Assembly: GCA_002898795.1 (NCBI GenBank)
Contig: BEIG01000016.1
Coordinates: 1 to 43,633, forward strand
DNA from: a bacterium HR30
GTDB taxonomy: Bacteria; Desulfobacterota; Binatia; HRBIN30
Length of the DNA stretch: 43,633 nucleotides
Direction of reading: 5' to 3'
In this document: positions 8,107 through 19,904 of the stretch, piece after piece
How the letters are laid out: each line of letters begins with the position of its first letter
Position numbering within the stretch: the first letter of the stretch is position 1
Position numbers and translations under genes: made by a program
The notes under the pieces: model-generated
What the model saw: the letters and a program-made list of their open reading frames with translations, nothing else
What the model was told of the DNA's origin: nothing
Databases searched by the model: none

Positions 8107-8463
8107 CTACCTGCCCCGCGGGAAAATCCGAATCTTTGCCGGCTCAGTTGGCACAGCAAGCCGAATGGAGAAAACGTCGAAGTAGCGAAAAGGGTAGAGG
8201 AAGGCCGTGTGAATGGCTAACACGCGTCCCCGTTCGTCGTAGGCGGCTGCGACCAGTTCAACAGCCTCAGGGTAGGTATCATCTTCCATAGCGTGCAACT
8301 CGCCGTTGATGGTCAGCTTGAGCTCATCCGCCTCCACACCCAAGTAAGCCAAGAGACCATCGATCCGTACCCCCAAATCGTCCTCTACGGTTTCGATCCG
8401 TTCGATCCGATCCGAAATATCCCACGAGTCGCCGGTCACTAAGGCTGCCCTCTCTTGTTCCAA
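8107..8463 (-). CDS. Small FxLYD-like hypothetical protein
   Basis: Up to 118 aa. The C-terminal half (VELVAAAYDERGRVLAIHT, a bulky aromatic stretch, then VFSIRLAVPTEPAKIRIFPR) has the strand pattern of FxLYD/immunoglobulin-like domains: a partner-less A-x-Y-D-x-x-G-x-V strand followed by the F-S-I and K-I-R-I-F-P edge strands. The N-terminal half is acidic. No catalytic motif and no signal peptide is seen, so it is probably a small cytosolic beta-protein of unknown role. The frame begins after an in-frame TGA with no ATG. A TTG at 8463 is the longest start. A GTG at 8439 has a GAGAGG-like ribosome site about 9 nt upstream and may be the true one. It stands alone, convergent with the ligase. 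Confidence 0.6.
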   Translation of the reverse strand: MEQERAALVTGDSWDISDRIERIETVEDDLGVRIDGLLAYLGVEADELKLTINGELHAMEDDTYPEAVELVAAAYDERGRVLAIHTAFLYPFRYFDVFSIRLAVPTEPAKIRIFPRGR

Positions 8464-8929
8464 CGCCCACGGTACTTCCCTGTGTCCATTGGGCCCTCCG
8501 TCTCATCGCACTTGGAGGAATTCGAGGCAACGGCGCGAGTTCGGGGCGACGCCGCGGATTGCTTTGGCTCCGGCTTCTTCATGGTACCGATCGAGTCGAA
8601 AACCGTTGAAGCACGAGGCTGGCTCGAGAAACTCTAGGCCTCGCTCAGCCGGCCAGCGAGAAGGAGTACCCTTCGGTTGGGCTACCTAAATCCGAGGGGA
8701 ACCACGGTAACGCGACCGGATTTGGCTCACCACCTCACTACCTCGGTGCCTCGCCGTTGATCCGGAAAAGTCAGCGCCCTGTAGCAAGCAGTAAGTCTTG
8801 GGAAGTTGGGCGCCTTGCTTGGACAGAGGGCACGGCCGCCGGGAGGTGGCTGACAAGAGTTTCTTGAAAACGCGCCAAGCGGCGCCGGCTGAAGCGGGAG
8901 GCACGCTCGGCCCACAGGTGCACGTAGAA
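8464..8929. other. Gene-poor spacer between small hypothetical gene and tRNA-Arg(ACG)
   Basis: No frame here has a recognisable domain, a good start with ribosome site, or consistent codon use. Short frames on both strands (up to ~120 codons) run through the tRNA or into neighbours and are treated as chance. No repeat or strong promoter was noticed. Confidence 0.5.
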
Positions 8930-9003
8930 CGCGCCCTGGCCGATTCGAACGGCCGACCCCAAGATTCGTAGTCTTGTGCTCTATCCAGCTGAGCTAAGGG
9001 CGC
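8930..9003 (-). tRNA. tRNA-Arg(ACG)
   Basis: On the minus strand the sequence folds as a complete cloverleaf. The acceptor arm GCGCCCT pairs with AGGGCGC, with discriminator G. The D-arm is AGCTCAGCTGGATAGAGC. The anticodon stem CAAGA/TCTTG closes loop CTACGAA (anticodon ACG), and GTTCGAATC forms the T-loop region. CCA is not encoded. A34 is normally edited to inosine by TadA, so that it reads CGU, CGC and CGA. It is an isolated gene. Confidence 0.95.
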
Positions 9004-9108
9004 GTGGGATTCAGCCGAAACGGGCCGCTTCGTAACATCGGCGCGGCGCACCTGCAACCCAAAGCGCCCGACAGCCAGCCTTCGAGGAGAGTCAAGCTCC
9101 TCAAAACG

Positions 9109-9705
9109 TCACCCGCCGGCAGGACTCTGCACTCCGGTGCGCCAAAGCTGCGGGAGAACATGACGGAAGTATTCCAAACCGGACCACACACCAACCGCCA
9201 GGGCCAGCCAAAAGAAGTACATACCGACAGAGAAGAAATCGATGCCGAAGAACGGGTAATGCAAAAGCAACCCGTGCAGCGCGACCATTTGAAGCGCCAT
9301 TTTGTACTTACCGAGGGTTTCCGCCTCGATCACGACTCCATGGGCTAAGGCAAGTGCCCGCAAACCTGTGACTGCGATCTCTCGAGAGATGACCACCGCC
9401 ACCGCCCAGCCCGGAACCTGCGGTTCGCGTTCCATCGCGACTAACATGACCAGAACCGCAGCTACGATGAGCTTGTCCGCCAGCGGATCGAGCAGCTTCC
9501 CCAATGTGGTGGCGAGGCCGTAGCGCCGTGCCAGGTAACCGTCCAAAAAGTCAGACAGCGACGCGAGAAAAAACGTGGCGGTTGCGGCCAAGGCGGCTTC
9601 GGGCCCTGGGTCGGTAAGAAAGGCAACGACGACCGGAATCAAAAAGATCCGTAGGACAGTAAAGAAGTTGGGCCAGTTCGCCAATTCCTTCCACAACGGT
9701 GCCAC
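9109..9705 (-). CDS. pgsA: CDP-diacylglycerol--glycerol-3-phosphate 3-phosphatidyltransferase
   Basis: 198 aa, usual size, starting at a GTG. The CDP-alcohol phosphatidyltransferase signature D-G-x2-A-R-x8-G-x3-D-x3-D is complete (DGYLARR, then LGKLLDPLADK). The N-terminal NWPNFFTVLRIFLIPVVV is the typical first helix of PgsA, and four to five further hydrophobic helices follow. It makes phosphatidylglycerophosphate from CDP-diacylglycerol and glycerol-3-phosphate in the inner membrane, the committed step to phosphatidylglycerol and cardiolipin. It lies 8 nt downstream of the lytic transglycosylase on the same strand, so the two are probably cotranscribed. Related phosphatidyltransferases (PssA, Pis) have the same motif, but the N-terminal helix favours PgsA. 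Confidence 0.92.
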   Translation of the reverse strand: MAPLWKELANWPNFFTVLRIFLIPVVVAFLTDPGPEAALAATATFFLASLSDFLDGYLARRYGLATTLGKLLDPLADKLIVAAVLVMLVAMEREPQVPGWAVAVVISREIAVTGLRALALAHGVVIEAETLGKYKMALQMVALHGLLLHYPFFGIDFFSVGMYFFWLALAVGVWSGLEYFRHVLPQLWRTGVQSPAGG

Positions 9706-9713
9706 TCCCGCGC

Positions 9714-10346
9714 TCAGTTCCGCTGAGCGTAACGGTCACGGAGGTACCGGTCGCGAAAGTTCAGGACGCGGGCAACGTACTCCCACGTTTCGGGATACGG
9801 CGGAATGCCACCGTGGCGCTCTACCGCCGCCTCGCCAGCGTTGTACGCTGCTAAAGCGAGCCGGAGATTGCCACTAAAGCGGTCGAGAAGGTACCGCAGG
9901 TGGCGGACACCTCCATCGACATTTTCGCGCGGGTCAAACACACGGATAACACCATGGCGACGGGCCGTTGACGGCATCAGTTGCATGAGGCCGAGGGCCC
10001 CTTTGGGCGAAACTGCATCGGGGACGAAATCTGACTCTGCCCGGATTACTGCCTTTACCAAGGCCACGTCCACCTGATGCCGTTCCGCAGCGTCGCGAAC
10101 GATTGCCTCGTAAGCCTTGTACCGGTTGGGGTCGGCGTAGCGGCGACCCCAACTTGTCCACCGCACAGCGCGCCAGGAATCCTTTTCGGATCGATAAAAG
10201 CGGTACTTTGGCTCAGCAGGGGCGTTGGAAAAATGCAGCACGCCGCGCGAGTCACGATACACATAAATGTCGGCGGCCGCTCGGCCGGCCAGAACCAACC
10301 AAGCCGTTAGCAGGCAACATGACCACCTCGCACACAGTCCCTGCAT
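9714..10346 (-). CDS. Periplasmic lytic transglycosylase with DUF4124 domain
   Basis: 210 aa from the ATG at 10346 (MQGLCARW). The frame extends upstream to 10436, but that would put ~30 polar residues before the signal peptide. Residues ~8-25 form a signal peptide. DIYVYRDSRGVLHFSNAP (from ~26) is a DUF4124 module, a small beta domain common in envelope proteins. VKAVIRAESDF carries the catalytic Glu (E104) of the SLT/Slt70 family, followed by PKGALGLMQLMP and LALAAYNAGEAAV, all diagnostic. It cleaves peptidoglycan glycan strands to 1,6-anhydro ends in the periplasm, for wall remodelling or insertion of envelope machines. The C-terminus (WEYVARVLNFRDRYL) is normal for the family. Confidence 0.9.
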   Translation of the reverse strand: MQGLCARWSCCLLTAWLVLAGRAAADIYVYRDSRGVLHFSNAPAEPKYRFYRSEKDSWRAVRWTSWGRRYADPNRYKAYEAIVRDAAERHQVDVALVKAVIRAESDFVPDAVSPKGALGLMQLMPSTARRHGVIRVFDPRENVDGGVRHLRYLLDRFSGNLRLALAAYNAGEAAVERHGGIPPYPETWEYVARVLNFRDRYLRDRYAQRN

Positions 10347-11246
10347 GGCCGCCACACTACTTGCAGCTTCATTCCTGGTCAACCGAAATATGCAGTAGAG
10401 TTCATTTGCTGGACCGCGCGTTTTCTTTTGCATCACCCGGTGGAGGGACCTTGAGACTCATGCGTTGCGAATGATTTGCAGTCTGCTCCGGGTCGCGGCG
10501 TTGGGCGGCAAAAGCGCAGGCGCTTGCATCGTTGTGCCCAGCTAAAATGCCCGGCCAACCGGCGCTTGGCTGAAGAAACACCACGCAAATGTGGGCGGAG
10601 CGAGCCCGGTTCGTATCCTCCTCACGTAGCCTGCCGTGGTGCACTGCTCCGCGTACCTCAACGATCGGGTTCTCTCCAGGAGGACTACAGATAAAGGCAA
10701 ATATCAGGAGTTCGCAAAGGGGCTACGCTCATCAAGAGGATCATTGGCGACATGGCTGCGTCACTGTGCTGCTTCGGCAGCGCGTACCAGTGCTCGTATT
10801 GGATCTCTTCGTGGCTAACACGCGGGCGGTGGGGCAAACGCTCGAGCCCCAAGATTGGCAACACGGCTGGTACCTGGCGGAGTAGGGGCGGCGGCACGGC
10901 TGATGTAAGGCTCGGCGCTCTTGACCTCGCGCGCCCGACAAGGATTCGCAAAGGCGAATGGGTGCGCTCTGCATCGAGGCGACAAAAAAGAAGAGGGAGC
11001 GGCGGTGGAAGCGTAATCTCTGGCTGAAGGTGTTTTGCGTTCACGCTGTGCCTTGTCCAACAAAGCCGGTTTCCGGTGCGGCGACGCGTTGAGCGGCGCA
11101 CTATGAGTCCGTGCGCGACAAGGCGGCGTGCAAGTGCCGAGGCGTACCGCTGAGGACGACATGCCCGAAGTGGCCAGTCTTTGCGCCTGCGATGCCACTC
11201 ATTGACCGCAGTCGCAACCATCCCCTAATAGGAGTTTTCGAGTTTC
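10347..11246. other. ~900-bp gene-poor region; possible small ORF at 10589-10885 (+)
   Basis: No recognised gene is seen between the transglycosylase and the glycosidase. The best candidate is a 98-codon plus-strand frame (10589-10885). Its last ~45 codons (ending WQHGWYLAE) use G/C at most third positions like neighbouring genes, but no domain is recognised. An AGGAGG-like site at 10678-10683 is followed by ATA rather than a start codon. A 178-codon minus-strand frame overlaps the same bases and is Pro/Arg-rich, probably chance. ATTCGC and GCGAAT around AAAG (about 10943-10958) make a 6-bp perfect inverted repeat without a T-run. The region could hold a decayed gene or a regulatory leader. 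Confidence 0.35.
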
Positions 11247-13670
11247 TTGCCGATGGGTTCGACAACGCGTTACATCTGCATTCACGGTCACTTCTACCAA
11301 CCCCCGCGCGAGAACCCTTGGCTCGAAGCCATTGAAGTGCAAGACTCGGCCGCTCCCTACCACGACTGGAACGAGCGGGTAACTGCAGAGTGTTACGAGC
11401 CCAACGTCTCTGCGCGAGTGCTCGACCCGCGCGGGAGAATTACCACGCTCAGGAACAATTACAGCGCCATCAGTTTCAACTTCGGACCGACCTTGCTCGC
11501 TTGGCTCGAGCGGGAGCACCCGGAACTATACGCCGAGGTCTTGCGGGCCGACGCTGAAGGGAAAGAGCGTTACGGCTGCGGTAACGCGATGGCTCAGGTG
11601 TATGGACATGCGATCTTGCCGTTGGCCTCTCCCAGAGACCAAGTGACACAAGTGCGTTGGGGCATCGAGGATTTTGTGTACCGCTTTGGCCGGGCCCCGG
11701 AGGGAATGTGGTTGCCTGAGACCGCGGTGGATGACCATGCACTTGCCGTGCTGGCCGATCACAAGATCCGTTACACCATTTTGGCCCCCCATCAGGCTAG
11801 GCGAGTTTCGTATGGAGGCGGGCCCTGGCAAGATATTCATGGAGAAGGGATCGATCCGTCGCGTCCGTACCGATGCGAACTCGGCCATGGCCGCTCCATC
11901 GTCGTTTTCTTTTACGACGGCCCACTGGCGCGGGGCATTGCCTTCGAGGGCTGGTTGCGGGATGGGCGCGCGCTTGCAGCCAAATTGGTGACCCGCGCCC
12001 TGTCGGTCCAAGAAAACGGGCTAGTGCACGTTGCCACCGATGGGGAGACGTACGGGCACCATCACCGCTTCGGAGAGATGGCGTTGGCAGCGGCGTTGGA
12101 AGCTCTAGAGCAAGACGAGCGCATCAGTTTGACCAACTACGGAGCCTATTTGCGCCACGTTGAAGTGCCAGATCGGGTGGAAGTCCGACCGTTTACGTCC
12201 TGGAGTTGTGTGCACGGGGTCGAGCGATGGCGTGCCGGATGCTCGTGCCATGCAGGACACGCTTCCTGGCAACACGAATGGAGAGGCCCGCTGCGAGAAA
12301 CGCTAGACTGGCTCAAGGGGGAGCTTGACAACCTCTTCGAACGGGAAGGAGGTCGGTATCTGACCGACCCGTGGGAGGCGCGCAACGCGTACATCCGGGT
12401 CCTGTTGCGCGATACCGACGAGGAACGAGAGTCGTTTCTGGCGCAACACGCGCGGCGCACGCTGCAGCGAGAAGAGCGTGTGCAAGTTTGGAAGCTGCTG
12501 GAAATGCAGCGGCACGCGTTGCTCATGTTCACGAGCTGCGGGTGGTTCTTCGACGATCCCAGCGGTCTCGAAACGACGCAAGTTCTCACGTACGCGGCCC
12601 GCGCGATGCAACTGGCGGAGCATTTCGGTTGCTCCTTGTTCGAAACCTTTTTGCAACGGTTGCGTCCCATGCGCAGCAACCTGCCCCAGTATCGGGATGG
12701 TGCGGATGTGTTCGAACGTCTGGTGCGCCCCCGCATGAGCGATCAGCGGCGTGTGGTCGCTCACTACGCGATGAACGCATTATTTGACCCGCCTCCGGCT
12801 GTTCAGAAGATGTACGCCTACCGCTTCGTTTCTCAGGAACGGGTGTTCGACACCGGCGGTACCCCATCGTTCTCGGCGGGAAAGGTGGAATTGTACGAGC
12901 GAGCAACAGAAGAATCGAGCCTCTTGGATTACGCCGCTGTGCACCTCGGTGGTCATGATTTTTTCTGTGTTGTCGACCATGCGCAACCAAGCCGCGACTC
13001 GACTTGGCTGCGACACATGCTGCAGACTTTTCGGACCCAGCCCATCGTCCAGTTGCTGCGGGAGCTCGAGCAGAAGTTCCCGTCCGGCCATTTCACGTTG
13101 GCTGATGTGTTCGTGGCCGAACGGCGGCGGATCCTGCATCAGATAACCAGCGAAGTGCTCGCGCGGGCAAGTCGGCTCTACGAACGGATCGTGAGGGATA
13201 ACCGACGACTGATCGAATTCCTCGTGCACAATGAGCTGGAACTTCCCGAGGAATTGCGGATTGCCATGCGTTTTGTTGTCCGGCGAAATTGGGAAACGCG
13301 CGTCCAAGAGTTTGCTGCTGGCACGGCGGAACTGGATGAACTGGTAGCCGTGGCAGACAACGCCGCTCGGTGGGCGTTGGACGTGGATAAAGAGGTCGCT
13401 GCTCAGGTGCTGGGGCGAGCCTTGGCCGATGCGGTTGCTTGCATCGGAAGTGCGCAGGGAGAAAAGTGTTACCGCCGCGCTCGGGCGATCCTCGAAGCTG
13501 GGCAACGTTTGGAACTGGCTGTAGAGCTCAGGTGGGCGCAAAATTTATTTTTTCGGTTGATCCATAACCACGATGCTGCAGCCGCAGCAATCTCACGGTC
13601 TGCGCTGCAGGAACTAGGGGAAGCTTTAGGCTTTGCGATGGACGTATGGCGCAACGACGGCGAGGGTTAG
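11247..13670 (+). CDS. GH57-family glycoside hydrolase with DUF3536 domain
   Basis: About 807 aa. The N-terminal GH57 barrel begins at YICIHGHFYQPPRENPW (motif 1, HxHxxQP-like). GMWLPETAVD (E158) matches the GH57 nucleophile motif, and HVATDGETYGHHH (D265) matches the general-acid motif. The last ~300 residues form the DUF3536 region found attached to this subfamily. There is no signal peptide, so it acts in the cytosol, presumably on alpha-glucans such as glycogen. No member I know fixes the exact linkage or product. The TTG at 11247 has an AGGAG 12 nt upstream (11230-11234); the ATG at 11253 is an alternative start giving two residues less. It is followed by acs. The sugar genes gap, pgm and glk are within 9 kb, which suggests glucan mobilisation. 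Confidence 0.85.
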   Translation: MPMGSTTRYICIHGHFYQPPRENPWLEAIEVQDSAAPYHDWNERVTAECYEPNVSARVLDPRGRITTLRNNYSAISFNFGPTLLAWLEREHPELYAEVLRADAEGKERYGCGNAMAQVYGHAILPLASPRDQVTQVRWGIEDFVYRFGRAPEGMWLPETAVDDHALAVLADHKIRYTILAPHQARRVSYGGGPWQDIHGEGIDPSRPYRCELGHGRSIVVFFYDGPLARGIAFEGWLRDGRALAAKLVTRALSVQENGLVHVATDGETYGHHHRFGEMALAAALEALEQDERISLTNYGAYLRHVEVPDRVEVRPFTSWSCVHGVERWRAGCSCHAGHASWQHEWRGPLRETLDWLKGELDNLFEREGGRYLTDPWEARNAYIRVLLRDTDEERESFLAQHARRTLQREERVQVWKLLEMQRHALLMFTSCGWFFDDPSGLETTQVLTYAARAMQLAEHFGCSLFETFLQRLRPMRSNLPQYRDGADVFERLVRPRMSDQRRVVAHYAMNALFDPPPAVQKMYAYRFVSQERVFDTGGTPSFSAGKVELYERATEESSLLDYAAVHLGGHDFFCVVDHAQPSRDSTWLRHMLQTFRTQPIVQLLRELEQKFPSGHFTLADVFVAERRRILHQITSEVLARASRLYERIVRDNRRLIEFLVHNELELPEELRIAMRFVVRRNWETRVQEFAAGTAELDELVAVADNAARWALDVDKEVAAQVLGRALADAVACIGSAQGEKCYRRARAILEAGQRLELAVELRWAQNLFFRLIHNHDAAAAAISRSALQELGEALGFAMDVWRNDGEG

Positions 13671-13773
13671 CTTGACGTCGGTTTTCCGCTACGGCATCAA
13701 GAGCTGCTCTCGGACCGTAGGACGGGGCTGAGGGGAACGTGGAGCGTAATGTTTTTGGCGAGAGGTGAGTACC

Positions 13774-15723
13774 ATGGCAGGCGACGTGGAACTTGAATCG
13801 GTTTTACGAGAACAGCGGTTATTTCACCCGCCCGCGGAGTTTAGCGCGCGGGCTAATCTAACTCGCGCAGAATACGAAGCCCGAATGCGCCAGGCGCAGC
13901 AAGACCCCGAGGGCTTTTGGGCGGATATCGCCACGGAACTCGAGTGGTTTGCTCGGTGGGAGAAAGTACTCGAGTGGAAGGCCCCGTTTGCCAAATGGTT
14001 CGTCGGCGGAAGAACGAACCTGGCGTACAACTGCCTGGATCGGCACCTCAAAACGTGGCGTCGCAATAAAGCAGCGATCATTTGGGAAGGTGAACAGGGG
14101 GAGAGCCGGGTGCTCACCTACCACGATCTCTTTCGCGAGGTGTGCCGCTTCGCCAACGCGTTGAAGCTCTTGGGCGTTGGCCGTGGTGATCGGGTCGGAA
14201 TTTACCTGCCCATGGTACCCGAGGCGGCCATCGCAATGCTGGCGTGTGCGCGGATCGGTGCAGTCCACAGCGTTGTGTTCGGAGGCTTCAGCGCCGATGC
14301 GTTACGGAGTCGGCTGGTGGATGCGCAAGCCAAGGTATTGGTTACCGCCGACGGCGGCTATCGGCGCGGCGGGATTGTGCCCCTAAAAGCAAACGCCGAC
14401 GAAGCTTTGCGCGACGCGCCGTCCGTGGAAAACGTTGTTGTTCTGCGTCGAACGGGAGAAACCGTCGCCATGAAAGGAGGCCGCGATCGATGGTGGCAAG
14501 AGCTGGTAGAAAAAGTTCCCGACGAGTGCCCGGCTGAGCCACTGGATGCTGAGCATCCGCTGTTCATTCTCTACACGAGTGGCACGACGGGCAAACCGAA
14601 AGGGGTCGTGCACACAACTGGTGGGTACATGGTGCACACGTACATCACGGCAAAGTGGGTGTTCGACCTGAAGGATGAAGACACGTACTGGTGTACGGCA
14701 GACGTCGGTTGGGTTACGGGTCATAGCTACGTCGTATACGGAATCCTCGCCAACGGGGCCACAACCGTGATGTACGAGGGAGCACCGAACTACCCCGAGC
14801 CTGATCGCTTTTGGCGCATCGTGGATAAGTACGGCGTGACGATTTTCTACACTGCGCCTACGGCGATTCGGAGTTTCATGAAGTGGGGACGCGAATGGCC
14901 CCGGAAACATCGCTTGTCGAGCCTCCGTTTACTCGGAACCGTAGGCGAGCCGATCAACCCTGAGGCCTGGGTCTGGTACCATGAGGAAATCGGTAAGGGG
15001 CGATGCCCGATCGTGGACACATGGTGGCAAACGGAGACTGGCGGCATCTTGATCACTCCCTTGCCTGGGGTCACACCGACGAAACCCGGATCAGCGACGT
15101 TGCCTTTCCCGGGAATCGTCGCCGATGTGGTTACCAAGGAAGGCGCCTCGGTAGATGCGGATCGGGGCGGGTACCTAGTGATTCGCCAACCTTGGCCTGG
15201 GATGCTGCGAACGATCTACGGTGATCCCGATCGCTACGTGCAACAGTACTGGAGCCAAATCCCGGGTTGTTACTTCACCGGCGACGGCGCTCGGCGCGAC
15301 GCAGACGGTTACTTTTGGATCATGGGCCGAATCGACGACGTCGTGAACGTCGCCGGCCACCGCCTAGGCACAATGGAGGTAGAAAGTGCCCTGGTGAGCC
15401 ACCCGGCGGTAGCAGAGGCAGCGGTGGTGGGGAGGCCGGACGAGATTAAGGGGCAGGCAATCGTGGCGTTCGTGACTTTAGAGTCCGGCCACAAACCCAC
15501 GGAAGAATTGAAGCTCGAGCTGCGGGATCATGTAGCGAAGGAAATAGGTGCTTTTGCACGGCCAGAAGAAATTCGCTTTGCCGACGCACTACCGAAGACC
15601 CGCTCTGGAAAGATCATGCGCCGGTTGCTCCGAGAGATCGCGGCCGGCGCGGAAACTCTCGGTGATACCACGACTTTGGAAGACTTTAGTGTGTTGGCCC
15701 GACTGCGGGAGGAGGAAGAATGA
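13774..15723 (+). CDS. acs: Acetyl-CoA synthetase (AMP-forming)
   Basis: 649 aa, matching the ~650-residue family. The ATG at 13774 follows GAGAGGTGAG directly, a good ribosome site; an in-frame GTG at 13765 would lie inside that site. The N-terminal ACAS domain includes [31 protein letters not shown] (267-280) binds [11 protein letters not shown] (Trp417) is the acetate-restricting Trp pocket of Acs, separating it from propionyl and longer ligases. [10 protein letters not shown] has K613, equivalent to the acetylation-regulated K609 of E. coli, so control by protein acetylation is plausible. It converts acetate, ATP and CoA to acetyl-CoA, AMP and PPi in the cytosol. It sits 103 bp after the GH57 gene and 58 bp before cysS. 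Confidence 0.95.
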   Translation: MAGDVELESVLREQRLFHPPAEFSARANLTRAEYEARMRQAQQDPEGFWADIATELEWFARWEKVLEWKAPFAKWFVGGRTNLAYNCLDRHLKTWRRNKAAIIWEGEQGESRVLTYHDLFREVCRFANALKLLGVGRGDRVGIYLPMVPEAAIAMLACARIGAVHSVVFGGFSADALRSRLVDAQAKVLVTADGGYRRGGIVPLKANADEALRDAPSVENVVVLRRTGETVAMKGGRDRWWQELVEKVPDECPAEPLDAEHPLFILYTSGTTGKPKGVVHTTGGYMVHTYITAKWVFDLKDEDTYWCTADVGWVTGHSYVVYGILANGATTVMYEGAPNYPEPDRFWRIVDKYGVTIFYTAPTAIRSFMKWGREWPRKHRLSSLRLLGTVGEPINPEAWVWYHEEIGKGRCPIVDTWWQTETGGILITPLPGVTPTKPGSATLPFPGIVADVVTKEGASVDADRGGYLVIRQPWPGMLRTIYGDPDRYVQQYWSQIPGCYFTGDGARRDADGYFWIMGRIDDVVNVAGHRLGTMEVESALVSHPAVAEAAVVGRPDEIKGQAIVAFVTLESGHKPTEELKLELRDHVAKEIGAFARPEEIRFADALPKTRSGKIMRRLLREIAAGAETLGDTTTLEDFSVLARLREEEE

Positions 15724-15730
15724 AAGGGTT

Positions 15731-15751
15731 AACCGACCGCAGCGGTTTTTT
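15731..15751 (+). terminator. Short hairpin with six-T run after acs
   Basis: AACCG (15731-15735) pairs with CGGTT (15743-15747), overlapping the start of a six-T run (15746-15751), only 8 nt past the acs stop. It has the form of a weak rho-independent terminator and could uncouple acs from cysS. The stem is only 5 bp, so confidence is low. Confidence 0.35.
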
Positions 15752-15781
15752 GCTCGCCAGTTTTGCTTCGTAGGTACAGCC

Positions 15782-17194
15782 TTGGCTCTTCGCGTACACA
15801 ACACCCTGACAGGGAAGATAGAAGCGTTTGTTCCGTTGCATCCCCCGAAAGTTGGAATGTATGTGTGCGGTGTCACCGTGTACGACCGTTCCCACGTGGG
15901 ACATGCGCGGGCGCTGGTGACCTTCGACGTGGTTTTCCGGTACTTACGGTGGTGCGGCTACGAGGTGACCTTCGTCCGCAATTTCACCGACGTGGACGAC
16001 AAGATTATCGCCCGGGCCCAGCAAGCAGGGATTTCTACAGCGGAGCTCGTAGCGGCGAATCTTACAGCCTTTGACGAGGACGTACGGGCGCTGGGATGCC
16101 TGCGACCGACCAAGGAGCCGCGTGCCACGGAGCACATCCCGGAAATGGTTGCGCTGATCCAAAAGCTGATCGACCGCGGGCTTGCTTATGTCGCCGATGG
16201 TGACGTGTATTTTTGCGTGGAAAAATTTCCGAGTTACGGCAAGCTCTCCAAGCGGCGCTTGGAAGATATGATTGCCGGTGCTCGCGTCGATGTGGACGAA
16301 CGAAAGCGCCACCCCATGGACTTTGCCTTGTGGAAGGCAAGCAAACCTGGAGAGCCGACCTGGCCGAGCCCGTGGGGTCCAGGGCGTCCAGGCTGGCACA
16401 TCGAATGTTCTGCCATGGCTACGAAGTACTTAGGGCAGCCATTTGACATCCATGGAGGAGGCGCGGATCTGATCTTCCCCCATCACGAGAATGAAATTGC
16501 ACAGTCCGAAGGGGCGCATGGGTGCGAGTTTGCCCGCTATTGGCTGCATAACGGGCTGGTCACGATTGGCGCTGAGAAAATGTCAAAATCGTTGGGCAAC
16601 TTCATGACGGTGGCGGAAGCGGCTGCTCGGTCTGGGGGAGAAGCAGTGCGGTTGTTCGTTTTGGGTACCCACTATCGCAGCCCTCTAGACTTTGCGCCGG
16701 AGCGACTCGATGACGCTGCCCGAGCGCTGGGCCGGATATACGACACCTTGGCTCGTGCGGATGATGCCGGTGCGGATCCGACAGCGCCGCCCGATGCTGT
16801 GCGCATCCAGGAATTTCGGGAGGCGATGGATGACGACTTCAATACGGCACGCGCGCTAGCCGTGCTGTTCGATACCATTCGCGACCTCAACCGGGCGATG
16901 GACGAGAAGCAGACGACGAACTTGGGCCCATTGCGAGCCACTGTACGGGAACTCAGTACCGTGCTGGGAATCGGCGGGAACGACCCCCACGTGGTTCTGG
17001 AAGAGGAGAAGCAGCGGCATCTTCGTTCGCAGGGGCTGAGCCCAGAATACGTCGCGAACAAACTAGCGGAGAGAACGGAGGCGCGGCGTCGAAGAGATTT
17101 CGCCACAGCGGATCGGATTCGCCAAGAGCTTCGGGAACGGGGGATCGCAGTTGAAGACACCCCGCAAGGCACCGTTTGGAAAGTCGCTCGTTGA
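15782..17194 (+). CDS. cysS: Cysteinyl-tRNA synthetase
   Basis: 470 aa from a TTG at 15782. The longer frame reaches back into acs, and homology starts only at ALRVHNTLTGKIE. No ATG or GTG lies between, and TAGGT sits 7 nt upstream of the TTG. MYVCGVTVYDRSHVGHAR (26-43) holds the first zinc Cys (C29) and the HIGH motif (SHVGH). GWHIECSAM and IHGGGADLIFPHHENE supply the remaining zinc ligands, and EKMSKSLGNF (K266-S270) is the KMSKS loop. The C-terminal DALR domain and the tail ending GTVWKVAR are present. It charges tRNA-Cys in the cytosol and is essential. It follows acs on the same strand, possibly after a weak terminator. Confidence 0.95.
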   Translation: MALRVHNTLTGKIEAFVPLHPPKVGMYVCGVTVYDRSHVGHARALVTFDVVFRYLRWCGYEVTFVRNFTDVDDKIIARAQQAGISTAELVAANLTAFDEDVRALGCLRPTKEPRATEHIPEMVALIQKLIDRGLAYVADGDVYFCVEKFPSYGKLSKRRLEDMIAGARVDVDERKRHPMDFALWKASKPGEPTWPSPWGPGRPGWHIECSAMATKYLGQPFDIHGGGADLIFPHHENEIAQSEGAHGCEFARYWLHNGLVTIGAEKMSKSLGNFMTVAEAAARSGGEAVRLFVLGTHYRSPLDFAPERLDDAARALGRIYDTLARADDAGADPTAPPDAVRIQEFREAMDDDFNTARALAVLFDTIRDLNRAMDEKQTTNLGPLRATVRELSTVLGIGGNDPHVVLEEEKQRHLRSQGLSPEYVANKLAERTEARRRRDFATADRIRQELRERGIAVEDTPQGTVWKVAR

Positions 17195-17727
17195 ACCGGT
17201 GTATCCAGCCAATCCCTCTCCAGCCGGCAGCAGCGGCAGCAACGAGGCTTGAGCAAAGTCGCGTAAAAACGCCGTCGTGGTGCACGTTGCCCTTGCCCGC
17301 TTGGACGTAACCGCACGTCAGGCGGGTGTTGCGGGGAACAAGCATGTTACGGCCATTCCCGTTTTTCGTGGAGGGCCGCGCTGAGACGGTCAGAGAAATT
17401 CGCTCGGTCGACGCGCAACGGGAAGCAGCGGTTTTGGGGACAGGGCACGCAGGAGACGATGGCTCGCCAGAGAGCGAGACAGTCCCGAGGAAACAGAGGT
17501 TCTGCCCGTGTGCCGGTGCAGCCGCATCCGGCTTGCTCCGTATTCCTCGTGCCGGGAAAGCAATAGCGGCGCCCTAGGAGGTGTGCCGTGTCTGGCAACT
17601 GCAAGCAGCGCAGTTCCGCGTAGGAGCGGCGTTAGGAACACGTGGAGGTCGCATCCCAGACTTGGCCGTGAGACCCGTGGCAGTTCAACCTGCGAACGCA
17701 CGATCGTAACTTGCGCGTCGGAGAGAG
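17195..17727. other. Gene-poor spacer between cysS and tRNA-Arg(TCG)
   Basis: No frame has a recognised domain or a convincing start in these ~530 bp. Short frames on both strands overlap each other and lack consistent codon use. Small inverted repeats occur (for example CTCGC...GCGAG near 17463-17478) without a T-run. No promoter or repeat family was recognised. Confidence 0.5.
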
Positions 17728-19728
<2,001 letters not shown>

Positions 19729-19904
19729 GACCGAATTCCCGAGTCTTCTGCTACCAAAGGGAGGAAGCTCGAGCCAGAGAATGAAGAGAAGGAAATAGCG
19801 GTGCGGCTGCGTACCCAAGGATTCAGCGGTGGCGGACAAGGGGCACTGAGCGCGGCACGCAGCAGACCCTCGGCCGTTGCACCGAACGAGTGTAGGAGGT
19901 TGGC

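Noticed and set aside
8686-9057. 123-codon minus-strand frame over tRNA-Arg(ACG)
   Set aside because: It runs through the tRNA and contains its complement; a typical false frame.
10882-10904. Extra GTAGGGGC copy (isolated REP unit)
   Set aside because: It lacks pairing arms and a GGCA loop; the shared eight bases are not enough.
10685-11221. 178-codon minus-strand frame
   Set aside because: Pro/Arg-rich, no domain or ribosome site, and overlaps another better frame.
15548-15781. Upstream extension of cysS into acs
   Set aside because: The added 78 codons overlap the acs end and have no synthetase homology; the TTG at 15782 begins at the conserved region.
17326-17727. Short frames near tRNA-Arg(TCG), possible integrated element
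   Set aside because: No integrase, no repeated tRNA 3' end noticed, and frames on both strands overlap without domain content.
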